Assembly: GCA_948567375.1 (NCBI GenBank)
Contig: OX419755.1
Span: forward strand, 39,189,001 to 39,253,000
Reading direction: 5' to 3'
DNA length: 64,000 nt
Origin: Lunularia cruciata
Lineage: Eukaryota; Streptophyta; Marchantiopsida; Lunulariales; Lunulariaceae
Shown here: piece after piece, positions 1 through 10,900 of the stretch
Position numbering within the stretch: position 1 is the stretch's first letter
Layout: each line of letters starts with the position of its first letter
The notes under the pieces: generated by a model
Told to the model about the DNA's origin: nothing
What the model saw: the letters and a program-made list of their open reading frames with translations, nothing else
Database searches by the model: none
Made by a program: the position numbers and the translations under genes

Positions 1-794
1 TGGATGAACCCCTTTTGCAGCATCTCCTCAATTTAAGTCTTACACTCCTCCAACTCATGAGGTGATAGGCAATATGGGGTCTTACAAAGAGGTGTATTCT
101 TTAGGGGTGTCTCAATTTTATGATCTGCTCTCCTTCTTGGTGGTAATCCTGAGGGTGGATCATTAGGAAAGACATCTTGAAATTCATCCACCATAGCCTT
201 AAATTTCTCAAGAACTTGTCCATAAAGTTGTGCACTCTGGACTTCTCTTATTAGACCCATAAAACATCTATTGGTCTTAGAGACAGTTGCCGTCCCTATG
301 ACATATAGAGACAGATCCTGGTTGGGTGATTTTTTCTTTAATCCCAATGATTGACCATTTGTTGGTTCTCACTACTTTCTTCCTCCAATCTACCATAGGG
401 TTGTAATGCTCCATCCATGGCATGCCTAAGATTGCATCATAACAAGCTAATTTTATCACTTGCCACTCAATTGCTTCCTGATATTCTCCTACAGAGAGTG
501 TTACCCATCTAGGTAATGATTCAATCCTCTTTGTTTGCTCGTTATGAAACTCTACTTCTTCACTCCTATCTCTCTCTAGATCCATTCCTAATCTTATTGC
601 AATAGAATGAGATAAAAATTCTCTGTTGCTCTCAAATTGATTAATATTCTCACTTGATTGCCTTCTAGGACTCCATTCACAACAATCAATTGTGAGTCTT
701 CCTTTCGAGATATTTGCGCATTTGTCTTCTTCCTTCCTTTGCTTCTCTTCTTCCTTATTGAGCTAGTAAGGCCGTGATGTACATTTACTAGCAA
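1..794 (-). pseudogene. Protease and N-terminal RT of B1, broken
   Basis: Reading down from 794 there is a lysine/arginine-rich linker and the aspartic protease region. The catalytic DPGAT seen in B2 reads NLRAT here, so the catalytic Asp is lost. Then come the conserved ILGMPWMEHYNP block, the linker before RT, and the [10 protein letters not shown] motif at the start of RT. A frame change lies near 345 and an extra stop near 30. The rest of pol lies to the left of the window. Confidence 0.8.
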
Positions 795-809
795 TCTTTG
801 TTTTCCGAA

Positions 810-1871
810 GTGATTTCCACCTCCTCCTCTTCAATGTGCCTCTCCATGTTGTTCAAAGATTGCATGTACAAAGGCCAAGGGCCTTTAGGGAAATGAGTGT
901 GATAGTTGGTAGATATGTGCCCAATACGGCCACAATTGTAACAACTGTGTTGTTCTCCTTGAGTTCCTTCTCCTTGTGGGACCTCATCTCTTTGTTGTTC
1001 TACTCGTCCACGCTCCCTTTGAAGCGGTCGTGCTCCTCAATCTAAAAATCAAAGGTTGCCCAATTCCATCGGTACTGGTCCACCCATGTGTGACATTTTT
1101 GCCTCATAGTGTTGAGGTGGAACTACTCCTTCACCTCCACCCAATACTCTTGCTATTCTTTGCGCACAAGCAATGGCTTCAAATACCGTGCGAGGATTTT
1201 TCACCATGACTTCTTGGAGAATCCACTCCTTTAACCCTCATTTGAAATTGTCAAGAGCCTCTGTTGGACTCATGTCAATTATTGCAACTTGTAGATCCAT
1301 AAATGCCTCCATATACTCTTGTATGCTATTCTTTTTCTCAATCTCCATAGTCAGGTTTGAGCCATCTACTTAGAATCCACCAATTGGAAAATCTTCAGCA
1401 ATCTTTCTTGCATTGTTGTCCACGTGACCTCCCTTCTCTCTGCCAACATGGATTGTTCCCAAGCATCATACCATGTGAGTGCTTTATCGGTCAAGTACCC
1501 ACATGCAAACACACCTACAGCATGCTCCGTGATCTCTGTTGAGAACAATCGGAAATATTGATTCATTCTTGAGATCCAATTTTCACTACTCCCATCATAC
1601 ACTACCCATTGTAAGGCTCAATGTTGTAGGTCTTCTTCATCCAGAGTAGCAATGTGGCTTCATTGTTGATAGGGTTTGTAGGCATATGTGCTTCTCCAAG
1701 TACTTTAGTCACAAGTATTGAGTTTTGAGACTGCTCTTCTCCTTGCATGGCTTGATCATTCCTGAAGATTTGCACTTGACTTTGTAATGTCTCCATGGTC
1801 ATCTTAATCTCTCAAAATTCATTCAACATCCCTTGCATTCCTTGCACCAGCTCTTGCAATTGCGGATCCAT
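810..1871 (-). pseudogene. gag of B1 (nucleocapsid/capsid polyprotein), broken
   Basis: The start ATG (1871-1869) gives MDPQ as in B2. The capsid region holds the retrotransposon-gag pattern with WISRMNQYF and LTWYDAWEQSM. A CCHC zinc knuckle lies near 924-950 (CYNCGRIGHIST), but the last cysteine reads tyrosine (TGT to TAT). There are several stops. Gag would package the RNA into virus-like particles in the cytoplasm; this copy cannot. Confidence 0.8.
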
Positions 1872-1954
1872 GGTTCTTGCAACACTCAATTGCTAATGTC
1901 TACTTCAATATAGAGTAAATTTGATCACTTTGGAAAGCACACAAACTATCAGAA

Positions 1955-2107
1955 CTACCATTGGGACTTAGAAGCTACCACTTGTTGATAATACTCCTTG
2001 CCAAAATTCCTAACCAAAAAATCTCTAAACATCACTTCTGGTCTCACTACATACTGGATTTCTACTTGAGTGCTGAAAGGGAGAGGATTTAGGACATTCA
2101 CATCCAT
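1955..2107 (-). CDS. Pre-gag short ORF of B1, second module (truncated)
   Basis: Fifty codons, starting just after the first module ends. It is the counterpart of 49484-49687 in B2, with the same block containing RDFLVRNFG and an EYY motif. In B1 a frame change after the alanine-serine pair ends it early with TAG. The block aligns with the first module of the same element without gaps around the FG motif, so the two look like a tandem duplication of one ~55-residue unit. Confidence 0.5.
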   Translation of the reverse strand: MDVNVLNPLPFSTQVEIQYVVRPEVMFRDFLVRNFGKEYYQQVVASKSQW

Positions 2108-2111
2108 ATTA

Positions 2112-2333
2112 TCATAATAGAATGTAGATTGTCAAATCCCATTCTTTGTCATATATCACCATAAGTAGAATCACCGGGTTTGGTGAGTTTATCACCCTAT
2201 CCATGAAATCTGCGCCAAAGTGATAAACTAGCGATACCCTCATTTGCTCACATTGGATGTACATAACCTTGATGTGAAATGGATTTGGGAATGGAAAGCT
2301 TGGTGCGGGAAATTGTCCTCCCGGTGCATCCAT
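2112..2333 (-). CDS. Pre-gag short ORF of B1, first module (unknown function)
   Basis: An open frame of 73 codons lies between the primer-binding site and gag. It is nearly identical to the ORF at 49258-49479 in B2. I do not recognise the protein. The second half has a pattern (HFG, acidic residue, then P, LxxV and YD) that also occurs in the leader ORFs of family A (43469-43654) and family D (34100-34270). It begins MDAPGGQ and ends in a hydrophobic YILL. It has kept its frame although gag and pol of the same copy have decayed, but the ORF is short enough for that to be chance. Confidence 0.6.
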   Translation of the reverse strand: MDAPGGQFPAPSFPFPNPFHIKVMYIQCEQMRVSLVYHFGADFMDRVINSPNPVILLMVIYDKEWDLTIYILL

Positions 2334-2461
2334 CCCGTCCGCTCTCTAAAGTCCTTCCTAAGTCTAGCAATTACTCTATCTTCTCCACCTCAAATTACTG
2401 AATTTCAGTAGTTTGTGCTCTTCCAAGAAGGGTGATCCACTCTCTTGGACTAAGACACTTA

Positions 2462-2472
2462 CTTTGATACCA
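2462..2472 (-). other. Primer-binding site of B1 (initiator-Met tRNA type)
   Basis: On the minus strand it reads TGGTATCAAAG, two bases after the LTR end. The plant retrotransposon consensus for initiator methionine tRNA priming is TGGTATCAGAGC, so one position has changed (G to A). Confidence 0.75.
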
Positions 2473-2473
2473 T

Positions 2474-3208
2474 TGTAATACTTCAAGGACAAGAGAAGAG
2501 AGAAAACACAGATTACACACTCAACATTCAATGCCCCAAAGGAGCACCTTCTCTTTATTATATAGACAAAGAGGATCTCCTCCAAGGAAGCTCCACCATA
2601 GGATTAGGCACATAGATAGGTGACATGTCAGAAAGATCCATCCTTGGATTACTTACTTGGATGGGTGACATGTCGGTCTAGGTCCTATCTGGTAGGTCAA
2701 ACAAGCTTTGATTAGAGTGAATCTTTTAAGGAATCTTCTTGTAAGAGTCTTAGAATCACGTGAATAAGGTACATTGGAAAGCTTTAGACAAGACAAACCA
2801 AGGAGGAGGGAAGGCCAGCCTCCCCTTCATTGGGGGGGTGGAATCGTATATTTTTGAGGCCTAATTCATCCGTTTAGGCCTCCAAACTTGCCTTCAAAGA
2901 TTTCAGGTATATTTTGGTTCCTACTTTATTAGTAGAAGTCCCCTTTTGGTGATACCTCTTTCTGATCTGTTTAGTCCATCATGTGTAACATCCTTCCAGA
3001 TATTATCAAACCAATTCTCACCTTCAAATCATATGTCTAACTATTGGTTCTAAGGTTCTCAAGTCTATTTTGGTTTCTGCTCTATTAGTATAATTACTCT
3101 TTTGGTGATACTTTTATCTAATCTATTTTGACCATTGTGTATAACATCATTTTAGATATACTAAACCGAATTTCACATCTAGATCATATGGCTAGCTTTG
3201 GTATTATA
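2474..3208 (-). repeat. 5' LTR of B1
   Basis: About 735 bp. On the plus strand it starts TGTAATAC and ends GGTATTATA (GGTATTACA in intact copies). It is homologous to the LTRs at 48379-49117 and 54248-54990, including the two internal copies of a ~150-bp block. The end base has mutated from TTACA to TTATA. Confidence 0.9.
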
Positions 3209-3350
3209 GGTACTTGCAATTGCGGTTGGCGGTTTATGGTTACTTTATCACGACGGAGTTCTTAGGGGATTCTAGAAGAAATAGCCCTATAATATGCAAT
3301 GGGTCCTTACTTGGAGTGGTATTAGGTATCAACATGTATCTTAGGTCCTA

Positions 3351-4700
3351 GTGAGGGAGGAGATTTACTTTGAGTTGGAGTTTGACATAAGAGCTAATTT
3401 AGTTGAGAGTGCACTTGGCATGTCCACACCATTCTTGTGTGATATGGATGAGATTTATGGGGCCTCCAAAGACCCTAGGCATTACTCTGGTATAGTGGGT
3501 ACCATTGAGTTGGATGATTTCATCCATCAGTTTGATAGTTGGTGTGAATGCAATAGATGCGGAACCCAACTTTGTTCATACCTTTTATGGCATGGAAGGG
3601 ATTATTTTAGCACTTGGAGGATCCATTGATGGACACTTACCATGAGTTCAGGAGAGCTCACTTGGAAGACATTGAGTTATGGAGATAGTCTTAGTCTTTG
3701 AATTATGTCTCTATCACTTCAAGCTTGATTGCCAAAGGTAGATTGGCTATACCCATGAGTTCTAGCTTGAGTAGTGTTGGGGGAGCTAGTGGAGGTGCAC
3801 TAGCTAGAGAAAGTGCTACTATGAGTGGAGGTACTGCTACAATAGGTGGTGTAGTACAGGGGTTTAACCCCATGGTAGAGTTCTTCCAATGTTTGAGGCA
3901 AAACTACCCTAGAGTGCTGATTGATAAGCTAAGAAGCTTGTAGGAGTTCCAGCGGAAGGCTGGAGAGAGCCTACGCGAGGCGTACACTTGCATGAGGTGG
4001 CTGATTGGTTTCACTTAGGGAGTTATTGAGGCCCATGCAATCCAATTTTGGTATGAGATATTGGACAGGGAGTTGCAACATAGAGTTCATGATGCTACAT
4101 TGTTACATGCTACTTTGCCTACTTTGGAGATGGTCTTTGGTTTGGCTGAGCGTATTGAGCTCAACATGGTGGAGGAGAGAGTGGTGACATATGGATTTGG
4201 TAAGGATATCTCATCCATAATTGTGACTTCTTCTAGAGTGTAACAAAGTGCACCATGCCTAGTTGGTTTTTGAGGACAAGGTGGACAACCTACGCAGCAA
4301 GTGGAGGGCCTAGTGGAGCTAGACCCTTACCTTCATTTTTGGGTCAATAGTAGCCAATGAGTGGTGGTGTTGCTTGTTGGACTTGTGGTGGACCTCACTA
4401 TAGGAGAGAGTGTACTCAGGGCAACGAACTTGATACCTCTAGTGCATCATAACCAACACAAATGAGAGGTGGTGTTGCTTGTTGAACTTGTGGTGGACCT
4501 CACTATAGGGGAGAGTGTACTCAGGGCAACGGACTTGATACCTCTGGTGCATCACAGCCAACATAGATACAATGTGAGCATTGTCACAAATATGGTCACT
4601 TTAGTGACCAATGCTTTGACCTACACCCAGAGTTACAGAGTGGTAGGGTTGTTATGGCAAGTAGTAGAGGAGCTCTAGTTCATAGAGGACAAGGTGGTGG
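3351..4700 (+). pseudogene. gag of C1, broken
   Basis: A capsid-like region (for example LDDFIHQFDSWCECN near 3514-3560, and VEFFQCLRQNYPRVL near 3870-3920) is followed by three zinc knuckles. Two (CWTCGGPHYRREC near 4378 and its repeat near 4483, whose first W codon is now a stop) come from an in-frame 105-bp duplication. The third is CEHCHKYGHFSDQC near 4572. The spacing of the first two is CX2CX3HX4C, one residue shorter than usual. Stops and frame changes split it into at least four pieces. Confidence 0.7.
4361..4570 (+). repeat. Tandem 105-bp duplication of a zinc-knuckle module
   Basis: The block starting GGTGTTGCTTGTTG at 4366 recurs at 4471, an offset of 105 bp (35 codons). It includes the knuckle and the following glycine/threonine/serine linker, with about 5% differences. 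The duplication keeps the frame. Confidence 0.8.
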
Positions 4701-5427
4701 TAGATGATCTACACCTAGTAGAGGTGCAATACCTGCCCTTACTTTTGATACATCTATAGCTATTCGGATTGAGTAGTTGAAGCAGAGATTGGCTAGTATG
4801 GCCATTGCTCAAAGGAAATCAAATTTGGGTGTTGAGGCTCCCACCTAATATGCTAGTGATAGAGATGCTCTAGACTTCATGTGCAGAGCAGCACACGTGG
4901 ATGCATTTGCAGCAGTGACTAAGAATGCAGTATGTGCTTCAGAGCCTAAAGGAGCATCAATGGAGTTGGACCCACATAGAGGAGAGGTTGGAAGACAAGT
5001 CAGACCTCCCCAATCTTTCATGCTCTCTAAGGCCCTATAGACATCATCCATGGCTCCTACACATCCTAGTGTAGGTGTGGTAAGTGGTGATGGGGTGCAT
5101 GATGGATTGCCTACTAGTCAACCACCTGCTACTACACAAACTGAGTCTAGCACAATGTTGGGGGCGGCTCAGCTGATTATGCGCTATCTTTTATTTTCAG
5201 CCAGTGACATGTGTACATTGGGAGTTGACCCAACTCCAATATTCAGATTGGCTACCATGCTTTGTAAGAGTAGGGAGTAGGGATGATGTGGTTTCTACTA
5301 CTAGAGCGGAGGTGGTTGATAGTGGAATTGACTTGGTTGAGGAGCATGGAATTTGCTCAACAACCAATAGTTTACGGCAAGCAATAGTTGCTAGATTGGA
5401 GGATTTACCAACTAGACCGGCCTTTGA

Positions 5428-5750
5428 GAGAGCATAGTTCACACCTAGTGTTGTCCTACTGGATAACCAAAGGGGGATTTTCCATTTGGTGGGACTTTAA
5501 GGGAAGGTCTATACACCACAAAGAGTCTTATTAGACTTAGGTGCGCAGCCTCTTATGTTGGAGAAGGTTGTAGTTGTCGGCCTAGTTATAGAAGACTAAT
5601 GTGGAGAGATTTCCATTCAGATCCAAACATCTCTAGGAGGTGGTTTGACGTAGTACATCACATGTGGAGAGCTAGTTTTTCAGATTTAGCCTGGTCGTCC
5701 GACTGATAGCTCATGATGAGAGCTCAAGCTATTGCGACAATAGTTGATTC
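5428..5750 (+). pseudogene. Aspartic protease of C1, broken
   Basis: The frame around 5510-5570 gives RVLLDLGAQPLML, which fits the retropepsin active-site block of gypsy elements (DSGA with S replaced by L, followed by the QPLML flap-side strand). Stops follow at several places, so the domain is inactive in this copy. It would cut Gag-Pol into mature proteins. Confidence 0.6.
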
Positions 5751-6225
5751 ATATGATGTGTTAGTAAGTGGAGCAGTGCTATACTCCATGGGTTTCAGTA
5801 TTGACTATTAAGAGGAGACAACCTCCTATAGGCCAAGTTGGCAGTCAGGTGAGGGATGCATATGTTGCCTACCAATATGCTTTAGTAGTGGTAATCTTGG
5901 CTCACTACAGTTTGGGATCATGGCAACATCAATTTCAGCTTTTAGTGGTGTTGTTACTTGGCCTGGTGATTTATTGGAGGAGAACACCCATGCAAAGGAT
6001 ACTTCAGTACTAGAGGAGATCACTTGGATTTGAAGTACGAGTAGGATTGTTCCGTCCACCTTGGATATTCCTTTGTGGAGTTTAGAGGAGGCATTAGTAG
6101 CATGCAGATCAGTTGGTGCAGCAGGCTTGGAGTGGAACCTCTGTACCACTAGGAGACCAGTGTGAGGATGAGCCTCTAGAGTCAATTACCTGATACCTTT
6201 GGATTCCACACTCATTGCTTGGTAG

Positions 6226-7215
6226 TATCTAGTAGAAGGAGTATATCTACTGGAGTTGTTTGGTGGGATTAGCATTGGACTAGTTGTAGTACTACAGGCG
6301 AGTATATGAGTACAAAGGTACTTGTATGTAGAGAAAGATAAGACTACTAGGCGAGTCTCTCTCCATCATGTCGCACACTTGGCCTATTGGTATCTTGAGT
6401 TGTTACCAATGTCAATAGTCAGGGGTTACCATAAGGCCCTACTAGCATACATCTCCTTACAAGGGGCGCATGATTTGGAGAGATATGGGCATGTTCATTT
6501 GGTGATTTTTTGGATGGCCATGTCAAGGATATACACGTGTTGGCCAAGGTTTGGGTCTTCAAGATCCTTGTTTTGGTGTGTTTTGGGAGATGTTATGGAT
6601 ACTACAACATCTCTAGGTTCATTAGTCCATTTCTCCAACTTACATTTTGGAGAATGTACTTTTGATGGGAGAATATCACACCTGGATGGTGGCAAGTACA
6701 CATCAAGTCTATTCTTGGATGGGACCTGCTGTTTTTTTAGATGCAGCCAGAGTGGGATCAAGCACTCACTGTCTTTGCCTTTGGTGGACAAACTTCTTAC
6801 CTAAGAGAGGTTTTATAGTGGGATTATGATGGGATTCAATGACTAGACAACATCATTGTTGATGACATCTTGGATGTTAGGCGTCAGTCTCAGATGGTGG
6901 TAGTGGTAGATAGGTCACATATGGTAGTGGTGAACCTGGTTGGACAGCCTAGAGCCACTTTTCCCACACTTATGAGTTTCTCAGGCTACTATGCTTTTCA
7001 AGAGGGAGGTCCTAGACTTATTTGGGACTCACAATTACAACAGTTGGTGGAGCTTAATACCAATGAGAGAGAGTGGGTGATGGGTTTTTGCCATTGGTAT
7101 TATCGTTGTTCTAGCAATGTTAGAGGCATCTAGGATTTTGGTGTTAGATCGGGCTATGCACTTGAATTGTTTGACCTGGATTGTGAGCCCTGCCTTGGTA
7201 GAGCATAGTAGGATC
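6226..7215 (+). pseudogene. Cytosine-5 DNA methyltransferase domain carried by C1, broken
   Basis: This region lies between protease and reverse transcriptase. In order: motif I as LELFGGISIGL (about 6240-6272); motif II as RYLYVEKD (about 6316-6340); HVHLVI before a frameshift in a run of T (about 6506); catalytic motif IV as GWPCQG (about 6514-6533), with the Pro-Cys pair that attacks C6 of cytosine; motif VI as ILENV (about 6648); a motif-VIII-like stretch ending LWWTN; and a C-terminal block with ATFPTLMSFSG (about 6956-6990) and EREWVMGF (about 7065-7090), like motifs IX/X. A second frameshift near 7088 moves to a frame reading NCLTWIV. Stops lie at about 6307 and elsewhere. The motif order is the usual one, not the permuted DRM order. 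The size (~330 residues) is that of a bare catalytic domain. It would add methyl groups to DNA using S-adenosylmethionine. The subfamily is uncertain. Confidence 0.8.
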
Positions 7216-7731
7216 CGCTTGATAGGCATCACCACTTGAACACTTGTGAGCCTTGTGCCTATCAAGATGATTCAAGTGCATGTTAGGGGCGATGGACCAA
7301 TTGGACATGGTATTCTTGGGACATAGCCAATAGCTACTAGGGAGAGTGGTCTTCTTGGATTACACCCTTGGTCTACTTGGGATACTGCTAGAGGATGTGT
7401 GGAGCTTGCAATCAAAGTAGAGAGAGTTTTTCACATAGAGGTTGGGACTTCTAGTGGTTGGGAGCATGATACTACTGCTCCCAAGGGTCCAATGTAGTAG
7501 CCTTCCACCATGTCTTCCACTCTTATGACAATTACAAAGGATATTTGGGAGCCAAATCTTGGACCCAAGCTTATAAGAGAGGAAAGACAAAGGGTGTGGA
7601 GGTTCTTGAGGAGCTACACAAGTTCTTTTGCCTTCAATATGAAGGATTTGGGTGCTTTGAATGGACCAGGTATACAAATTGAGTTGACTAGCAATATACT
7701 AATTTTCCGACGTCCCTATTAGTATAATGAC

Positions 7732-8960
7732 ATGGAGTCAACATTGATTCAAAGCTGTAGTAGTGACTTTTTTGAAGCTAGTTTGGTGGAAATTTCACAT
7801 AGAGAGTATGCATCAGCTACAATGATGCCATCTAAGAAGGATATGCATGGAAACTACACAGATAGGCAGATGTGTGGAGATTACCGTCCTATCAACCAAC
7901 ATACTAGGGTTGATTGGTATGCCATGCCTACATCAAAGGAGATCTTTGATGCGATTGGCCATACAAAGGTCTTCAACACTTTGGATCTTCAAGTAGGATA
8001 TAATCAGTTGTAGATCAGGGATGAGTGTAAGTCCAAGAAAACATTTTGGACTATTGAAACTCACGGCAAGGATGTGTTATATCAGTGGAAGTTCTTACCA
8101 TTTGGGTTAAAGAACACTCCTATTGAGTTCCAAAGGATCATGGACAGGATCCTAGCTAGATTGGATTTTACTTGGTGCTATATTGATGACATTTTGGTCT
8201 ATAGCACTATGGTGGAGGAGCATGAGAGACAGTTATTGGAGGTGTTTGAGAGGTTGAGATCTCATGGACTCAAATTACATCATGGGAAGTGTAGATTCTT
8301 CCATGAGCAAGTTGAGTATTTGGATCACACTATCTACCCTGGAGGACTTGGTGTTTAGTTGACCAAGGTGGAGGCTATTGCACATATTCCTTGGCCTACA
8401 GATGTGAGTAGAGTGCAAGCATTCTTTGGGTTGGCAAACTTCTATTGCCACTATGTTAGAGGATTTAGTGCCATTGCCAAGGCCTTGACCAAGCTGACCA
8501 AGTTTACACATGAGTATTGTTGGGGAGATGAGTAGGAGAGACCTTTGTAGAGCTCAAGGAGAGGTTGACATTTGCTCCTATTTTGAAGAGACCAATTAGA
8601 GGATGAGCATTTCAGGTTCATACTGATTGAAGTATATTGGGACTTGGAGCAATGCTCATCCAACATGATGATGAGAGGAAGGAGTTTGTGGTGGCCTATG
8701 CTAGTCGCTCCAACAATTCAGCAGAGGCAAAGTATAGTTCATATGAAGGAGAGTGTTTGGTAGCAGTTAGGGCAATAACACATTTCCGATATTACCTATT
8801 TGGTAACCCCTTTACTCTCATCATTGATCATCAGCCATTGAAGTGGTTGATGAAGTTGACAAGCTTTGAGGGAAGCTTGCATGATGGGCTTTGATTTTAC
8901 ATGAGTATGATTTCACGGTTATTCATAGACCTGGAGTGGTGAACCGTGATGCAAATGAGT
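7732..8960 (+). pseudogene. Reverse transcriptase and RNase H of C1, broken
   Basis: The N-terminal RT block reads MCGDYRPIN with KVFNTLDLQVGYNQL (to 8013). The palm follows with FLPFGLKNTPIEFQRIMD and the catalytic YIDD in CYIDDILVYS (about 8179-8208). The connection/RNase H part at 8637-8894 has YASRSNNSAEAKYSSYEGE and the DHQPLKWLM block. Frame breaks lie near 8014-8074, 8358 and 8530-8637. This order is Ty3/gypsy. The distance from protease to RT (~2 kb) is unusually long because the methyltransferase lies between. Confidence 0.85.
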
Positions 8961-8999
8961 TGAATAGAAACCATGTCCTAGCCAGCAGGATCAGACCAA

Positions 9000-10135
9000 A
9001 ACACATTGGCATGGTGTGATAGATGAGGAGATGGTGCCAGGTTGGCATGCATCTGCTTTTCTTTGTATATTTTTTGAGACTTTGGTGGTATCTCTCTCAA
9101 CACATACAAGAGGAGTTATTGAGGCTGACTCCAGACTCATTATTGGTGGTGCGGTATGCAGATCAATGTACAACAATTTGTTGCCAGATGTGTGGTTTGT
9201 GATTGAGTTAGAGCATCATTCAATGCTCCTATATCATAGTTACACCCATTACCTATCATGGGATTGGGTTACTATTGGACTTTGGACTTTACTGGACCTT
9301 TATTGTTGATTGTGAGACATCATCGGTATGTTTTGGTGATGGTGGAGCACTTCTCCAATTGGATTGAGTTGGTGGCACTTCTTGACAAGTTTAGTGAAGG
9401 GACGGCTTATTCATTCCTAGATTGGGTTCTTAGTCATTTTGGTGCACCAGCTGAGGTTTTGGCTGATTAGGGTATAGAGTTCTTGAGGGAGTTTCAGGTC
9501 TTGTATGACAAGGCCTTGATTGATCATTGTACTACCTCCCAAGATCACCCTAAGGCAGATGGCTTAGTAGAGAGAGTGGTTCAGACAATGAAGAGAGGAT
9601 TGTGGAAGTATGGTTTTGTAGAGAAGCAACTTGGGAGATTGGGATATCAAGTTACCTTGGTTTGCCATGGGCTATCGGTTCAGCCGTCAAGCCTCCTTAG
9701 CATCCTTCTCTCCTTACTTTTTACTTTATAGACAAGATCTAGATTTACCTATAGCCATTCATCAAGATGTTATTGTAGTTTTGGACTTGGATGATCCAAA
9801 TGTATGGATGAGTGCATGTTCTCAATGGGCAAAGATCTTTTGGAGAGTGATGTTGATGACCTTTGAGAACTTGGTAATTGCTCAACATAAAGATAACTTA
9901 TGTTATGCTACTATTTGAGGAGGAGGTTATAGACCCTCAATCCGTTGATTTCATCTAGGGGACTATGTATATCTATAGCAAATAGCACCGATGACACTTG
10001 ATGTTTCTACAAGCCATACTATCTTGAGAGTGCATGAGGTTTTGCCATGGAGTCCTTGTGTTAGAAGGACGTGATGGAGTTGTTTGGAAGGATCATGTGT
10101 GCAATTGTATGCCATGCCACCTCCCAAACATTGAT
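9000..10135 (+). pseudogene. Integrase of C1, broken
   Basis: The core domain shows the first catalytic Asp in LDFTGP (about 9281), the second in LAD followed by a stop where DQG is expected (about 9463-9472), and Glu in GLVERV (about 9563). The remnant of the zinc-binding N-terminal part (9000-9250) is scrambled between frames. The C-terminal part continues with FSPYFLLYRQDLDLPI and the block near 9900-10130 that leads into the PHD finger. It would insert the cDNA into chromosomes. Confidence 0.8.
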
Positions 10136-10179
10136 GGTACTATGGACCCAAGCTTGGCACTTGTACGTCAAGCTTGAGG

Positions 10180-10320
10180 TGTATGTCATGTGGCTCTTTT
10201 GGTGAAGTTGCTACTATGTTGGTGTGTGATAGTTGTTTGAGAGGATGGCATATGGCATGTATGACTCCTTCCCTCACGGTGGTTCCTCAAGGATAGTGGT
10301 TATGTCCTAGATGTACTTGA
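10180..10320 (+). pseudogene. PHD finger at the C-terminus of the C1 polyprotein
   Basis: The frame gives CMSCG, then LVCDSCLRGWHMAC, then WLCPRC, which is the full Cys4-His-Cys3 arrangement of a PHD zinc finger with the usual Trp before the last cysteine pair. One stop (TAG at 10294-10296, just before WLC) breaks it, and a TGA at 10318-10320 ends the frame. In chromatin proteins PHD fingers bind histone H3 tails. Its place after integrase matches the position of the chromodomain in chromoviruses (compare 54052-54234), so a role in choosing insertion sites is a reasonable inference. Confidence 0.85.
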
Positions 10321-10489
10321 CCTATAGCTAGTTCATCCTTTATATGGTATAGATTGCAGACAAGCGACTAATAATGGGGCTCAATAGAACCCGGCCTCTT
10401 GATCTTTGCCCATCATAGAGTATACCATAAACTTGGAGTAGATGGCTGTCTGGAGTTAGAAGGACGTGACCACTAGCTAGGGTGGCAAT

Positions 10490-10900
10490 TGTGGCACTTT
10501 AGAGTCTATGTATAACTTATGTGTGAGTTATATATCTATAGTGTATGATGTTGACGACAATGTATGTTGTGTAGCAATGTATATATGCACAATAGCTGTC
10601 ACACCATTTAAAGTGTCACATCTAGATTGCTTGGACATTGGAGTTGAAATGATAGTAGTTAGAGGTATTTTAGCAATCACTCATAGACTAATTTTTTATG
10701 GTCAAATTTTATGTTTGGGGTACTAACTTCATGGTGGTTCCACCGTCACTTTGCACCATTTGCACCGTTAGGTGTGCTGTTAGTGGGACCATTAGGGTTT
10801 CAAACCTAGCTTGAGTCCAAGGATATACTTTCAAAGTGCAGCTCCAAAGAGCTTACTTCTTTGATGTTGAGCCTGAGTTCTTTGCTATGGTGGATAGAGG
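10490..10900 (+). repeat. 3' LTR of C1
   Basis: It starts TGTGGCACTTTAG and is homologous to the reverse-oriented block 63390-63788 over about 400 bp. Homology also continues ~50 bp upstream of the LTR start in both places (GACCACTAGCTAGG), which identifies that stretch as the internal 3' end. The right end is unclear because the copies diverge after GATGTTGAGC. No LTR of this family is seen at the left end of C1. Confidence 0.65.

Larger units (their letters stand above)
1..3208 (-). mobile_element. B1: family-B Ty3/gypsy chromovirus, 5' part, minus strand
   Basis: Read on the minus strand this is 5' LTR (3208 to 2474), primer-binding site, two short pre-gag ORFs, gag, protease and the start of reverse transcriptase. 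The element runs off the left edge of the window. It matches the complete copy B2 (48379-54990) throughout, in opposite orientation. Stop codons and frame breaks interrupt gag and pol, so this copy cannot make its proteins. Its 5' end abuts remains of element C1 at 3209, so it probably inserted into the 5' end of C1. The other flank is outside the window, so no target duplication can be tested. Confidence 0.9.

Noticed and set aside
3351-3629. A pre-gag module in family C
   Set aside because: The ORF after the possible primer site of C1 does not show the FG-acidic-aromatic pattern and reads into a capsid-like domain, so the shared module is claimed only for A, B and D.
6495-6791. 98-codon minus-strand ORF
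   Set aside because: It is antisense to the methyltransferase motifs IV-VIII of C1, which explain the region. No family match.
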